Positions 35,735 to 45,645 of a DNA stretch of 64,000 nucleotides are shown piece after piece. The first letter of the stretch is position 1, and each line of letters starts with the position of its first letter. Where the stretch lies: assembly GCF_005502275.1 (NCBI RefSeq), contig NZ_SWLZ01000014.1:56246-120245 (forward strand), written 5' to 3'. The notes beneath the pieces are model-generated. The model saw only the letters and a list, made by a program, of their open reading frames with translations, was not told the DNA's origin and did no database searches. The DNA comes from Robertmurraya siralis. Its GTDB lineage: Bacteria; Bacillota; Bacilli; Bacillales; Cytobacillaceae. Made by a program: the position numbers and the translations under genes.

Positions 35735-38365
35735 TTATTTTGGTCGCGCTATTATCTTTAAGATCTCCATCAATATAAGCGCGCCAAAGGAAAGTCCAAG
35801 AACAATCAACCACTCGCTGAAGCCAAATTCAGCAGGAATCGCAAAAACTTCACGGGCAAATGGCAAAAGGGTGATGCCATATAGAACAAAACCCAGCGCT
35901 ACAGCACCAATTACATACTTATTACTAAAAAGCCCGGCGCCTATAGCTGTTTGTGTGGTGGAACGGGCAGCAAACGTTTGTAGGGTACGTGCCAAAATTA
36001 ATGTAGAGAATGCCATTCCAACACCTAATTCTTCTGAATGCTGCAATCCAATGTAATGTGCAGTGATGACGGCAATCCCAATTAATATACCTCTCGTTAA
36101 AACAGCTCGCATCGTCCCGCCGGCAAAAATTCCTTCATCAATATTACGTGGTTTCTTCTTCATCACACCAGGTTCTGATTTTTCCATTCCCAATGCGATT
36201 GCTGGTAATGAATCATTTACTAAGTTAATAAACAACAATTGAAGTGCAGTGAATGGATTGGACCAGCCCACGATAACGGCAAATAATATCGCAATAATCG
36301 CACCTAAATTTCCAGCAAATAGATAGCCAATCGCTTTTTTTATATTGTCAAAGACGGTGCGTCCAACGCTAACAGCGTTAACAATTGAGACAAAATTATC
36401 GTCTGTTAAAATCATCGCAGATGCGTCTTTGGCAACATCTGTGCCACTCCCCATGGCAATTCCAATATCTGCTTGCTTTAGTGCCGGCGCATCATTCACC
36501 CCGTCACCGGTCATCGCTGTAATTCTATTTTTCTTTTGCCAGGCCCGGACGATGCGAATTTTATTTTCTGGTGACACACGTGCATAGACAGAAATAGCTT
36601 CTAATTTTTGCTCCAATTCTTCATCAGAAAGGGCATCTAACTCTTGACCTGTGAGAGCGAGATCATTCTTATCCATAAGTCCAATGTTTCTACCGATTGC
36701 TTGGGCGGTTGTTTTATGATCTCCTGTGATCATAATAGTGCGAATCCCTGCCTGCTTAGCTTGCTCAATCGCACCATATACTGCTTCACGGGGCGGATCG
36801 ATCATGGCTGTTAAACCGACTAAAACGAGATCATTTTCATCTTCAGGTCCAATTGCGCTTTTCTCCTTCGGCAGTTGTTTAAATCCATAGGCGAGTACTC
36901 GAAGCGCTTCGTTCGAATACTCTTCATTTGTCTTTTGAAATCGCTGTAATGCTTCTTTTGTTAACGGTTCTATTTTTCCATTAATAAGAACATGAGTCGC
37001 GCGGCTGAACATGACATCAGGTCCACCCTTGGTCAAAATCATCCTCGAATCATTAATGGTATAAACGGTTGACATTAATTTACGCTCAGAGTCAAACGGA
37101 AGCTCTGCTTCTCGGTTGTTTTTATTTCGAATTTCTTCAAAGTTCTCGACGTAGTTGATTAACGCTACTTCTGTCGGGTCACCAATCTCTTTCCCTTCAT
37201 TATTAATATAGGAATCATTGCAAAGCACCATAATCTTAAAAAGCATTTCCTCTTCGCTGCTCCAATTTTGACGCACCTTTGGAAACTCTGCCTTTTGGCC
37301 TTTACTTGTAGTAAAATAGTTTGTTACCGTCATTTTATTCTCAGTCAGAGTCCCAGTTTTATCGGTGCAGATTACACTAGTAGAGCCTAGCGTTTCGACA
37401 GCTGGAAGTTTTCGAATGATCGCATGCTGCTTCGCCATTTTATTTGTTCCAACTGATAAAACGATTGTAACGATGGAAGACAGAGCTTCTGGAATCGCGG
37501 CAACTGCAACGGCAACTGCAAACATTAATGAATGTAAAATCGCTGTTGTCATATCATCTGTATTGTCACCGAGCCAGATTCGCCCAACCTCTACGATGAA
37601 TATGAGAATACAAAGGATGAGGATTCCGATACCTAGCTTCTTACTGAATACATCGAGCTTGCGCTGTAATGGCGTTTGTTTCTCTTTTGCTGTAGCAATC
37701 AGGCTGGCAATTTTACCGATTTCGGTTTGTTCACCTGTATTTGTTACGACGAAAGAACAGCGACCATAGACGACTAAAGAACTGCTAAAGACCATGTTGC
37801 GGCGATCCCCTAAGGCAACTTCTTCACTAATTGCTGCAACATGTTTTTCAACGGCCTCAGACTCACCAGTCAGCATGCCTTCATTTACTCTTAATGATTC
37901 GCTTTCTAAAATACGTCCGTCTGCAGGAACTTGATCCCCTGCTTCAAGTAAAACAATATCACCAATGACAAGCTCTTTTGCGGCAATTGTTTGTCTTACA
38001 CCATTCCGGATTACTTTTGCATTCGGTGCAGACATATTCTGTAATGCCTCAAGCGAGCTTTCAGCTTTTTTTGTTTGCACAACGCTAATAATGGAATTGA
38101 TAATGAGAACAAGAAAAATGATGATAGATTCAACTATTTCTCCGAGAATGATTTGAACGCCAGCGGCAATTAAAAGTACAATCACCATCGAGTCCTTAAA
38201 AGTTTCCAAAAATAACTTCCATGTCGGAACTTTTTCTTTCCCTTTTATTTCGTTATAGCCATTTTTATTTAACCGTGCATGTACTTCTTCAAGAGTTAAA
38301 CCATTTTCTGATGTTTGCAGATGCTCGAGAACAATATTTTTGCTCTCACGATAGAATTGCATCAT
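35735..38365 (-). CDS. P-type Ca2+-transporting ATPase (PMCA/LMCA1-like)
   Basis: An 876-residue P2-type ATPase with phosphorylation motif CTDKTGTLT, actuator motif TGES, nucleotide-domain KGGPDVMF and hinge TGDGVNDAPALKQADIG. About ten helices are present. The ion-site segment is AAIPEALSS on helix 4, as in Listeria LMCA1, which extrudes Ca2+. The start at 38365 lies 8 bases after AAAGGAG. It is monocistronic. Substrate assignment rests on resemblance to LMCA1 and YloB; Mn2+ remains possible. Confidence 0.9.
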   Translation of the reverse strand: MMQFYRESKNIVLEHLQTSENGLTLEEVHARLNKNGYNEIKGKEKVPTWKLFLETFKDSMVIVLLIAAGVQIILGEIVESIIIFLVLIINSIISVVQTKKAESSLEALQNMSAPNAKVIRNGVRQTIAAKELVIGDIVLLEAGDQVPADGRILESESLRVNEGMLTGESEAVEKHVAAISEEVALGDRRNMVFSSSLVVYGRCSFVVTNTGEQTEIGKIASLIATAKEKQTPLQRKLDVFSKKLGIGILILCILIFIVEVGRIWLGDNTDDMTTAILHSLMFAVAVAVAAIPEALSSIVTIVLSVGTNKMAKQHAIIRKLPAVETLGSTSVICTDKTGTLTENKMTVTNYFTTSKGQKAEFPKVRQNWSSEEEMLFKIMVLCNDSYINNEGKEIGDPTEVALINYVENFEEIRNKNNREAELPFDSERKLMSTVYTINDSRMILTKGGPDVMFSRATHVLINGKIEPLTKEALQRFQKTNEEYSNEALRVLAYGFKQLPKEKSAIGPEDENDLVLVGLTAMIDPPREAVYGAIEQAKQAGIRTIMITGDHKTTAQAIGRNIGLMDKNDLALTGQELDALSDEELEQKLEAISVYARVSPENKIRIVRAWQKKNRITAMTGDGVNDAPALKQADIGIAMGSGTDVAKDASAMILTDDNFVSIVNAVSVGRTVFDNIKKAIGYLFAGNLGAIIAILFAVIVGWSNPFTALQLLFINLVNDSLPAIALGMEKSEPGVMKKKPRNIDEGIFAGGTMRAVLTRGILIGIAVITAHYIGLQHSEELGVGMAFSTLILARTLQTFAARSTTQTAIGAGLFSNKYVIGAVALGFVLYGITLLPFAREVFAIPAEFGFSEWLIVLGLSFGALILMEILKIIARPK

Positions 38366-38559
38366 TCCATTAACTCCTTTCCTCTATCTTAATATGTGTA
38401 TTCTATTCCAAATAATGCTTTTTTTAAATAGTAAACCACGCTATCTGTATTCAAAGATCGGGGCTCATCAAGCAATTTGAACGTTTGCAGTGAAAAATTG
38501 AAAGTGAACATAAAGTAGGTTTTTAAAAGGGATATTAAGGGGCAAAGAGATTTTACAAT

Positions 38560-38868
38560 TTGGGAAGGAAGAATGGCGTCGAGATCAACATTTTTGAATA
38601 CATCGATAAAGTATGTGAAGCAAAAGTATTAGCTGGTATACTTGTTATGACTCAGCCTGCAAATCCAAGAAATGATAATGATTTTTCCTATTCTCCTTTA
38701 ATGAAACATCAGATTGTGGCAATCGTCAATAAAGAGCATCCGAGATCCAGAAAAGATAGCATTACGTTTACCGAGTTTAATAATGAAAAGCTGATTCTAA
38801 TCGATGACCTTTTTCGATTGTTTAGGATTAGACTTTCTTTGTTAAATATTATTTTTGATTTTCCATGA
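38560..38868 (+). pseudogene. LysR-type regulator fragment
   Basis: About 100 codons resemble the first part of a LysR substrate-binding domain: FSYSPLMKHQIVAIVNKEHPRSRK followed by TFTEFNNEKLILID, the usual 'effector lobe, HPL, FILLD' pattern. The N-terminal HTH and the second half of the domain are missing, and there is no good ribosome site. It is best read as a relic. Confidence 0.5.
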
Positions 38869-38927
38869 AACACTGGTTTCGTGGTATTCTGAGAGAGAAT
38901 GAGCCAAAGATCAACATCGACTAATGT

Positions 38928-38955
38928 TGAAAAAAAGGGATATTCAATCCCTTTA
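38928..38955 (-). terminator. Terminator of splAB
   Basis: On the minus strand AAAGGGAT-TGAAT-ATCCCTTT is followed by a run of T. It overlaps the last bases of splB. Confidence 0.75.
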
Positions 38956-39981
38956 TGTGAAATATTCTAAAATCGCATCAGGAAAAAACTTTTCCATATA
39001 GGAATAAAGATGGGATTTAATATCTTCTTCTTCATCCTTTTGATAAATATACTTTCCAATACCATACTTCCCCCATTTATACCTTCGTTTCTCTTCGTTC
39101 AATTCTAATTTTGTCATGGGGTAATTTTTTTCAATAACCCGCTTCGCTGGCTTTGTAAAACGATGTTGAATAAATTCAAAAGTGAGATCTTTTTTCGCTT
39201 CAGATGGTAACTCAGCATCCAAGCGCTCAAACATGTGATAATAACCTTCTTCCCATCCTTCATGCAAATAAATGGGAGCGACGATAAAGCCAAGTGGATA
39301 ACCAGCTCTGGCAACTTTTCCGGCTGCTTCAATTCGTTTCTCTAATGGAGATGTTCCTGGCTCAAAGTTTTTAATGACATAATCAGCATTAATACTAAAC
39401 CGAAACCGTGTTTTTCCATTATGTTTTGCATCCAGTAGATGATCAACATGATGGAATTTCGTGACAAATCTTAATTTTCCCAGCTCTGATTGACCAAAAT
39501 GTTCAATCGCTCTTTTCAGTGTATGTGTTAAAGCATCAATTCCTACAATATCAGACGTGCATGATGCTTCAAATCTTGTTACCTCAGGAGCCCTTTCCTC
39601 CATATATTGATCAGCTGCAGATAAAATCTCCTCAACATTCACATATGTCCGGATATAGGGCTTGCTTCCCATCGTAGTTTGTAAATAACAATAGTGGCAA
39701 TGCCCCATGCAGCCTGTTGCGAAAGGGATTGCATACTCTGCCGAAGGCAAGGAGGTGTCGAATTTTAGTGTTTTTCTAATTCCAACTACAAGTGTAGACT
39801 TTGCTACCCTATATTTTTGAAAATCGCTGTCTCCAGGTAAGTTTCTTATTTGGTTATGTGATGTTGTATATCTTATTTCCACATCCGATTTTTCAAATTT
39901 GTCAAAAAGCTCTTTTCCTAAAGGGTAGTCTAAGGCTTTTGGTTCAAAATAGACTAATTTTGGTGTAAATGGTTTATTCAT
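38953..39981 (-). CDS. splB: Spore photoproduct lyase
   Basis: A 342-residue radical-SAM enzyme with the family's CMGHCHYCY (CxxxCxxC) cluster and the conserved catalytic Cys in FEASCTSDIVG. Length equals that of Bacillus SplB. It reverts spore photoproduct thymine dimers during germination. It overlaps splA by 4 bases, so both come from the SigG-like promoter at 40277-40307. Confidence 0.95.
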   Translation of the reverse strand: MNKPFTPKLVYFEPKALDYPLGKELFDKFEKSDVEIRYTTSHNQIRNLPGDSDFQKYRVAKSTLVVGIRKTLKFDTSLPSAEYAIPFATGCMGHCHYCYLQTTMGSKPYIRTYVNVEEILSAADQYMEERAPEVTRFEASCTSDIVGIDALTHTLKRAIEHFGQSELGKLRFVTKFHHVDHLLDAKHNGKTRFRFSINADYVIKNFEPGTSPLEKRIEAAGKVARAGYPLGFIVAPIYLHEGWEEGYYHMFERLDAELPSEAKKDLTFEFIQHRFTKPAKRVIEKNYPMTKLELNEEKRRYKWGKYGIGKYIYQKDEEEDIKSHLYSYMEKFFPDAILEYFT

Positions 39982-40241
39982 TCCAATACCCCTTCTGTAG
40001 CTTCCCCATAGTAGTAATGATAAGCCTGATTAGCTTCTTCCTCTGTTGAATAGATCGCCACTTCATCTGAAAGTGGATAATATGTTTCATACAAAAACAA
40101 AGCAAGTTCATTCTCTTTCTCTGGATGATTCACAACGGCTGCTGCTTGAATATTGGCTACATCCTGAGTATGAGGGTTACGATAAAAAACATAAACAATG
40201 TCTCCAGCTTGATAATCTTGATTTTGATTTGCCTGTTCCAT
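39978..40241 (-). CDS. splA: Spl operon regulator SplA
   Basis: 87 residues, slightly longer than the B. subtilis protein (about 79). The VYVFYRNPHTQDVANIQAA region is characteristic. SplA lowers splB expression in the forespore. AAGGTGATG precedes the ATG. Confidence 0.88.
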   Translation of the reverse strand: MEQANQNQDYQAGDIVYVFYRNPHTQDVANIQAAAVVNHPEKENELALFLYETYYPLSDEVAIYSTEEEANQAYHYYYGEATEGVLE

Positions 40242-40276
40242 TTCATCACCTTTTCAAAGAATTAAACCATTATTAA

Positions 40277-40307
40277 AATTTTGCCTGTTCGTGTGGTTAA
40301 TTATGAA
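40277..40307 (-). promoter_or_regulatory. Candidate SigG promoter of splAB
   Basis: On the minus strand TTCATA (40307-40302) lies 18 bases before CAAAATT (40283-40277), close to the forespore pattern of an ATA-type -35 and CATACTA-like -10. The position, 36 bases before splA, fits forespore expression of spl. Confidence 0.45.
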
Positions 40308-40520
40308 TTCATTATTATGGAAAAACATTGGCAGCCCTGCTAAAAGCTTTGTTAAATACCATTGTTGATAATACGATTTTTGGTTTATTTTGTGTAAAGC
40401 CGATGTTTCTACGAAATGAGCTGAAAACAAAACCAACATAAAACAAAGCCTGTTAAAAAAAGAGGATTTTGCCCATAATAACGTTGATTGACATCAATAT
40501 CGAAATGGAGCTGGTGATAC

Positions 40521-40880
40521 TTGGAAGCAAGAAGTTCGACTGAAGAAGCACTGATAAAGTACAAAGAAGGAATTGGCCAGTTTGCAACAAAAATGCCTGG
40601 ATTTACAAGACAGTTCAATGCTTTAACTGAAGAGTGCTTTAAAGAAGGGGCATTATCACAGAAGCAAAAACAGTTAATTGCATTAGGGATTAGTATTCAT
40701 GCACAAGATGAGTATTGCATCATCTATCATACGAAAGGATGTCTTGATCAAGGCTGTTCGGAGCAAGAAATCCTTGAAGCGGTTGGTGTTACTGTAGCAT
40801 TTGGTGGAGGAGCTTCAATGAGTCAGGGTGTGACCCTTGTTCAGGAATGTATCCATGAAATGAACCAATTAAAACAATAA
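40521..40880 (+). CDS. Carboxymuconolactone decarboxylase-family protein
   Basis: 119 residues, an AhpD-like fold (YurZ type). The active-site region reads [12 protein letters not shown]: the first Cys of the CxxC pair is kept but the second is replaced by Tyr, followed by His. Redox activity like AhpD is therefore doubtful. The start is a TTG after GGAG/GGTGA sites. It stands between the spl and uvsE groups on the opposite strand. Confidence 0.8.
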   Translation: MEARSSTEEALIKYKEGIGQFATKMPGFTRQFNALTEECFKEGALSQKQKQLIALGISIHAQDEYCIIYHTKGCLDQGCSEQEILEAVGVTVAFGGGASMSQGVTLVQECIHEMNQLKQ

Positions 40881-40892
40881 AATTGCATTGAA

Positions 40893-40923
40893 AAAAGGTG
40901 AAATCAGATTGCTTTCACCTTTT
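40893..40923. terminator. Bidirectional terminator between CMD gene and uvsE pair
   Basis: AAAAGGTGAAA (40893-40903) and TTTCACCTTTT (40913-40923), with A-rich sequence before and T-rich after. It can serve both converging genes. Confidence 0.8.
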
Positions 40924-40956
40924 CATTTTTTGAAAAAAGCAAGAACAAGCATATTG

Positions 40957-41922
40957 TTACATTAGTCGAAAAGTTGAGCCATCAATCGCTTCAATATCCT
41001 CCCTATTTTCTATTTCCTTCATTAATGTAAAAAGAGCCTCATCTTTTCTCTTCGCTTCAATCATACAGTCAATCTGAGGGATGCTCCCCTTTATAAATTT
41101 AAGAAATTCAACAAACATATCAATATCCACATAATCGGAGTGATGACGGAAAGCTTTATTACTCTTTGGACTGGATATATGCATTTTTATCGGAAGTGGT
41201 GAATGCTTCCACGTTTGAACAACTCTTTCCCACTGTTTTTCCCAATCATCATTTTGATGATGAGCAAGATGATGATGATAATCAAAAACAAGAGGAATAT
41301 TTAATTTTTCACATAAGTAAAGCGTATCTTTTAAAGTGAAGGAAGTATCGTCATTTTCAAGCATAATCATATTTTGAATGGGTCTTGGCACGACCATCCA
41401 GTTTTCCACAAATTGCTCAAGCGATTTTTCTGTTTCCTTATAGTTGCCGCCAATATGCATGACACAGCGATGAGTGGGGCTAATCCCCATCTCTTTCAAC
41501 AATAAATAGTGCATTTTTAAGGTTTTTATTGAGTTTTTTAGGATCTCCTTTTGCTTAGAATTCAGGAGGACGAAGTGGTCAGGATGAAAATCTACTCTCA
41601 TTTCATGTTTTTTAACGAAATCTCCCACTTCGCGCAGGGAATTTTTTAATGGTTGGAGATAATTCCAATCACGAAGTTCTTCATGGTTTGCTAAAGGAAT
41701 CAGCCGCGAGGATAAGCGGTAAAAATGAATGTCCGAAGCTGCATTATGTTTTAACACCCTTAACGTATTATGTAAATTTAAAAGGGCAATACGCTCCAGT
41801 TTGCGAATGGCTGCTCTTCTGTCGTCAATTTTTTTAAATTGGGTAAATGTCATCGTTTTTGAAGGAGATGCGTTTTTTAGCTCCATACTCATTGCTACAT
41901 AACCAAGGCGGACAATGGTCAT
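40957..41922 (-). CDS. UV damage endonuclease paralogue (UvsE-like, second copy)
   Basis: About 321 residues, TIM-barrel UVDE family. Metal-site segments are kept: DFHPDHF, CVMHIGGNY, MLENDDTSF, FDYHHHLAHH, MHISSPKS and CMIEAKRK. The upstream ATG at 41961 would overlap the neighbour, but GAGGTGA five bases before the ATG at 41922 decides the start. It is clearly related to the gene just upstream, perhaps 35-40% identical by eye. Whether it cuts the same UV lesions is unknown. Confidence 0.85.
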   Translation of the reverse strand: MTIVRLGYVAMSMELKNASPSKTMTFTQFKKIDDRRAAIRKLERIALLNLHNTLRVLKHNAASDIHFYRLSSRLIPLANHEELRDWNYLQPLKNSLREVGDFVKKHEMRVDFHPDHFVLLNSKQKEILKNSIKTLKMHYLLLKEMGISPTHRCVMHIGGNYKETEKSLEQFVENWMVVPRPIQNMIMLENDDTSFTLKDTLYLCEKLNIPLVFDYHHHLAHHQNDDWEKQWERVVQTWKHSPLPIKMHISSPKSNKAFRHHSDYVDIDMFVEFLKFIKGSIPQIDCMIEAKRKDEALFTLMKEIENREDIEAIDGSTFRLM

Positions 41923-41951
41923 TTCATTCACCTCATCCATATCGTTTTTCA

Positions 41952-42902
41952 TTATTGCCATTCAATCGAAGAAGCTGTTATGCGTTTAACTCCCCGGATA
42001 GAAGCAATATCTTCAATTAATTTGTGCATGGCAAGATTCTTCTGTTTCGCTTCGACGATAATATCGAAATCTTGATCCAGATCTTTTGCCATTTTTAAGA
42101 AGGGTAACACAAAATCTAATGAGACAAAATCGGCATGAGAACGATAGGCCTGCTCGGACTTTGGGGAAGAAAAGTGGACCTTTGGGATCGTATCTTTCCA
42201 TGTATTGAAAATGCCCGGTAAGAAATCTGAAAGTTCTTCGTCTCCACTGTTTGCCAAATAATGATGATAATCGAGCACCATAGGAATGTTCTCAGTTTCA
42301 CATATATCAAGTGTATCCCGGACATTATAAGTTTTATCATCGTTTTCGAGTGTCATATGCTTCTTAATTTCATTTGGCAATTGTCTTAAATTTTGACGAA
42401 AACGCTGCAAGGCTGCACTTTTATCACCATAGATACCACCGATATGAATATTAATAATTCCAGTATTAAGTGCATTCATGGCTCGAAGCATATTAAAATG
42501 ATATTCCATATCGTTAATCGCATTTCTTGTTACCTCTTCTCTTGGACTTGTGAAAAGGGTATATTGACTTGGATGAAAGCTGACCCGAAGATTAAATTGC
42601 TGGATGAGTGTTCCAAGCTCATCCCACTTGTCTTTAAAAGGTGTTAAGTAATCCCACATCACTTCAGGGTGGGTAGCAAGGGGGACAAGAGAACTTGAGA
42701 AACGATATAATTCGATTTCATGGGCAATATTGTAGTACAAAATTCTTTTTGTATGCTTCAGATTTTGGGCAGTAATTGATTTTAGTTTTTCTAGCCGTTC
42801 GTGTTTGGGAAGAGTTGAATAACGTGTAAAGGTTAAAGATTTTGATGGGCTTGCATCCCATAGATCCAAAGCATTTGCTACATATCCGAAACGAATTTTC
42901 AT
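41952..42902 (-). CDS. uvsE: UV damage endonuclease
   Basis: 316 residues, matching the length of Bacillus UvsE (YwjD). Core motifs are SFHPSQYTLF, INIHIGGIYGDK, TLENDDKTYNV, LDYHHYLAN, HFSSPKS and VEAKQKN. The start at 42902 follows AAGGGG; the in-frame GTG at 42923 is upstream of that site. The enzyme nicks DNA 5' of UV photoproducts and other lesions. It is transcribed with the paralogue downstream. Confidence 0.9.
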   Translation of the reverse strand: MKIRFGYVANALDLWDASPSKSLTFTRYSTLPKHERLEKLKSITAQNLKHTKRILYYNIAHEIELYRFSSSLVPLATHPEVMWDYLTPFKDKWDELGTLIQQFNLRVSFHPSQYTLFTSPREEVTRNAINDMEYHFNMLRAMNALNTGIINIHIGGIYGDKSAALQRFRQNLRQLPNEIKKHMTLENDDKTYNVRDTLDICETENIPMVLDYHHYLANSGDEELSDFLPGIFNTWKDTIPKVHFSSPKSEQAYRSHADFVSLDFVLPFLKMAKDLDQDFDIIVEAKQKNLAMHKLIEDIASIRGVKRITASSIEWQ

Positions 42903-42957
42903 CTGTTTTCCCCTTGATTTCACATTTTGATGAACTTTAGTACATAAAGCATCCCCT

Positions 42958-43656
42958 TTATATGTTCGGAGAGGGTCGGTGATGAACTTGAAATTGCTTT
43001 GTCAAAAGTAATGAGACGATTAATAGCAACTCTAACACATTCATAATCGGGAAATTTTTGACCCAGATCTGTAAAATACCGCCCAAGATGATCAGCATTG
43101 TGCTGATAAAAAGCCAAGGAAAATGAAATTTTCTCAAAAAAATGAGGCCGATAATTGTTAGTACCAAGGTTACGACTCCAACCATAATTGGGCTGTTTGG
43201 GTCTCCAGATGGTTCATAGGTCAGTACACTATTTCTCCAAACGGGTTTCAGTTCCAGTCCTTTAACAGAAGTTAGAAGTTCATAAAGGATTAAAGCGATC
43301 GTCAATATGAAAAAAATAACCCTCCAAAAAGCTTTTCTTGCCCAGATCAAGCCAATCTCATGACAAATGTTTAAGACAGAAAGGATGAGAGTCGGAGTGA
43401 AAAGAGCGTGGAACCAAAATCGAATATAGCTTAAATTCTCAAGCGTGTTTCCTTCCCCAATTTCTTTTCCTAATCCGATGATAATGTTATCGTAGACCAG
43501 TCCGATAATAACGAGAAATAATAAGCTGTAAAGATTGAGTAAGCCATATTTTTTGGATAAAATAATCCCCCATATTAATAACAGGAGATAAGCGAAACCC
43601 AGAAAAAAGAATAGAAAGCTATTCACAAAAGCCACATCCTTTTCCCCTATTGTCAC
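42958..43656 (-). CDS. Integral membrane protein, unknown
   Basis: Around 225-232 residues with seven or so hydrophobic helices and few charged loops. I do not recognise the family. The longest frame starts with GTG at 43656; a GTG seven codons later follows AGGGGAAAAGG and may be the true start. It ends 55 bases before uvsE on the same strand and could be co-transcribed with it. Confidence 0.65.
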   Translation of the reverse strand: MTIGEKDVAFVNSFLFFFLGFAYLLLLIWGIILSKKYGLLNLYSLLFLVIIGLVYDNIIIGLGKEIGEGNTLENLSYIRFWFHALFTPTLILSVLNICHEIGLIWARKAFWRVIFFILTIALILYELLTSVKGLELKPVWRNSVLTYEPSGDPNSPIMVGVVTLVLTIIGLIFLRKFHFPWLFISTMLIILGGILQIWVKNFPIMNVLELLLIVSLLLTKQFQVHHRPSPNI

Positions 43657-43859
43657 CGAATTTTTCTTCGTTAGTCATTATTTAATGAAAATATCCGAAA
43701 TTTTAGGGGAATATGAAGTAAAGTAGTAACCAATTGTCTAATGCTTTAGTCAATATCGTTTCTTCAAAAATAATATATAGCATCGTCAATTGGTTCATTG
43801 ATAGGTTGTAAAGGATCGCTTAAACTTAATTTTAAATATGATATTAGGAGAATTTACAT

Positions 43860-44564
43860 ATGGACCGAATTATGATTGTTGAAGATGATATAAAAATTGC
43901 AAACCATTTATCCGCATATATCGAAAAATATGGATATGAGGTTATCGTTGCTAAAGAATTTGAAAACATAATCGATTTATTTCGCAATGTAAGGCCGCAC
44001 CTTCTTTTACTAGATATAAATCTTCCTAGTTATGACGGCTATTATTGGTGCAGACAAGTACGCAAAGAATCAATATGCCCAGTTATTTTCATTTCAGCTC
44101 GTACAGGTGATATGGATCAAGTAATGGCATTGGAAAATGGAGGCGATGACTTTATCACTAAACCATTCCATCCCGATATCGTTATGGCGAAAATACGAAG
44201 TCATTTACGAAGAGCGTACGGGGAATATGCAGCTAAATTTGAGGAAAGGATGCTTATCCACAATGGTCTAAGTTTATATCCGGAGCGTTTAGAGCTTAGA
44301 TTTGGAAAGAAAGTGGCCCAATTAACTAAAAGGGAATCAGATATTATCGAAAGTCTGTTTGAACGATATCCCCGTGTAGCCGGCAGGCAGGATCTATTGG
44401 AGAAATTATGGGATGATCAAGCATATGTTGATGAGAATACTTTAAATGTAAATATTACTCGTGTTCGCAAAAAATTTTCTGAGTTGGGAATTGAGGATGC
44501 AATTGAAACAGTGCGAGGAGCTGGCTATCGTCTACGTATTACATGGAATGGGGAAGAACGATGA
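43860..44564 (+). CDS. bceR: OmpR-family response regulator, BceR type
   Basis: 234 residues with acidic VEDD, phosphoacceptor Asp in LLLLDINLPSYDG, Lys in ITKPF and winged helix with NVNITRVRKKF and VRGAGYRLRI, as in BceR/YxdJ. It overlaps the kinase by ATGA. A matching binding site lies before the ABC genes. Bce, Psd and Yxd subtypes cannot be separated by eye, so the symbol is by type. Confidence 0.82.
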   Translation: MDRIMIVEDDIKIANHLSAYIEKYGYEVIVAKEFENIIDLFRNVRPHLLLLDINLPSYDGYYWCRQVRKESICPVIFISARTGDMDQVMALENGGDDFITKPFHPDIVMAKIRSHLRRAYGEYAAKFEERMLIHNGLSLYPERLELRFGKKVAQLTKRESDIIESLFERYPRVAGRQDLLEKLWDDQAYVDENTLNVNITRVRKKFSELGIEDAIETVRGAGYRLRITWNGEER

Positions 44565-45562
44565 AATTATTTCTTCGTGAGCATTTGCTGCTTATTGGGA
44601 TTCAATTGCTTCAATGTATTCTTATTCCCACTCTATTTTGGCTTGATGGTTATCGGGGTGTAGGGGTGTTTTTTTATGCAACTTTTCTTTCAGTTGTCAT
44701 CTTAATGGCATATCTCATTTATCAATATGTTAGCAGAAGAAGCTTTTACCATAGGTTACAAAATTCATTGGAAACATTAGATGGATCAATGGAAACTACG
44801 GAGCAGGCACCCATATCTGAAGCGCTTGATCAGTTGCTAGTCTCTCAGTATCGTTTGTATCTAGAAGAAATCCAAAAGGCAGAAGAGAGGCAGGATGAAC
44901 ATTTGTTATTTATGGATCGCTGGGTCCATCAAATGAAGACGCCACTATCTGTTATTGAATTAACAGCACAAACCCTTGATGAGCCGGAATCCTCCAGCAT
45001 TCGTGAGGAAACAGAGCGGGTGAGAAACGGTCTAAATACAGTTCTTTATATGGCTAGATTACGTACAATTGCGGAAGATTTTCAGATTAAGCCAATCCTG
45101 TTATCTAAGCTCGTTCATGAGGTGAATCAGGAGAATAAGCGATTTTTCATTCGAAACGAAGTGTATCCCCAATTAATCGAGAAAAAGAAAAACATCATAG
45201 TAGAAAGTGATGAAAAATGGCTTTTCTTTTTATTGTCACAATTAGTACATAATGCGGTTAAATATTCTACAGGAAAGACAAATCAACTAGTTATTTCTCT
45301 CTTTGAAAAAGCGGGAGAAGCTGTATTAGAAGTGAAGGACTTTGGAATCGGTATTCCTGCCTCCGATCAGAAACGAGTTTTTAACAAGTTTTATACAGGG
45401 GAAAATGGCCGTAAGTACCGGGAATCAACCGGGATGGGACTTTATTTAGTAAAAGAGGTGAGCGCAAGACTAGAGCATCGGATTGAATTAGAATCGAAGG
45501 TTGGGGAAGGCACAACCATTAGGATTATTTTTTCTCAAACACAAAACATTACATCAATGTAA
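44561..45562 (+). CDS. bceS: Intramembrane-sensing histidine kinase, BceS type
   Basis: 333 residues with two helices close together (about 7-30 and 33-55), so almost no extracellular loop. H-box DRWVHQMKTPLSVIEL and G-box STGMGLYLVKEV are present. Such kinases do not sense the peptide themselves; the partner ABC transporter does. The start at 44561 overlaps the regulator's stop; an ATG six codons earlier is ignored. Confidence 0.85.
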   Translation: MKLFLREHLLLIGIQLLQCILIPTLFWLDGYRGVGVFFYATFLSVVILMAYLIYQYVSRRSFYHRLQNSLETLDGSMETTEQAPISEALDQLLVSQYRLYLEEIQKAEERQDEHLLFMDRWVHQMKTPLSVIELTAQTLDEPESSSIREETERVRNGLNTVLYMARLRTIAEDFQIKPILLSKLVHEVNQENKRFFIRNEVYPQLIEKKKNIIVESDEKWLFFLLSQLVHNAVKYSTGKTNQLVISLFEKAGEAVLEVKDFGIGIPASDQKRVFNKFYTGENGRKYRESTGMGLYLVKEVSARLEHRIELESKVGEGTTIRIIFSQTQNITSM

Positions 45563-45580
45563 GGTTCATGAAAGTATAAT
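45549..45580 (+). promoter_or_regulatory. BceR-type binding site and -10 before the ABC genes
   Basis: TTACA-TCAA-TGTAA (45549-45562) is a perfect inverted repeat of the TNACA-N4-TGTAA type described for BceR-like regulators. It overlaps the kinase stop codon. TATAAT follows at 45575-45580. This predicts a separate inducible promoter for the transporter. Confidence 0.7.
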
Positions 45581-45645
45581 CGATAGTTTATGATTTGATA
45601 TTCAGGCTATACTTTTTCTAGAAGATCATGAGAGGAGAAAAAATA

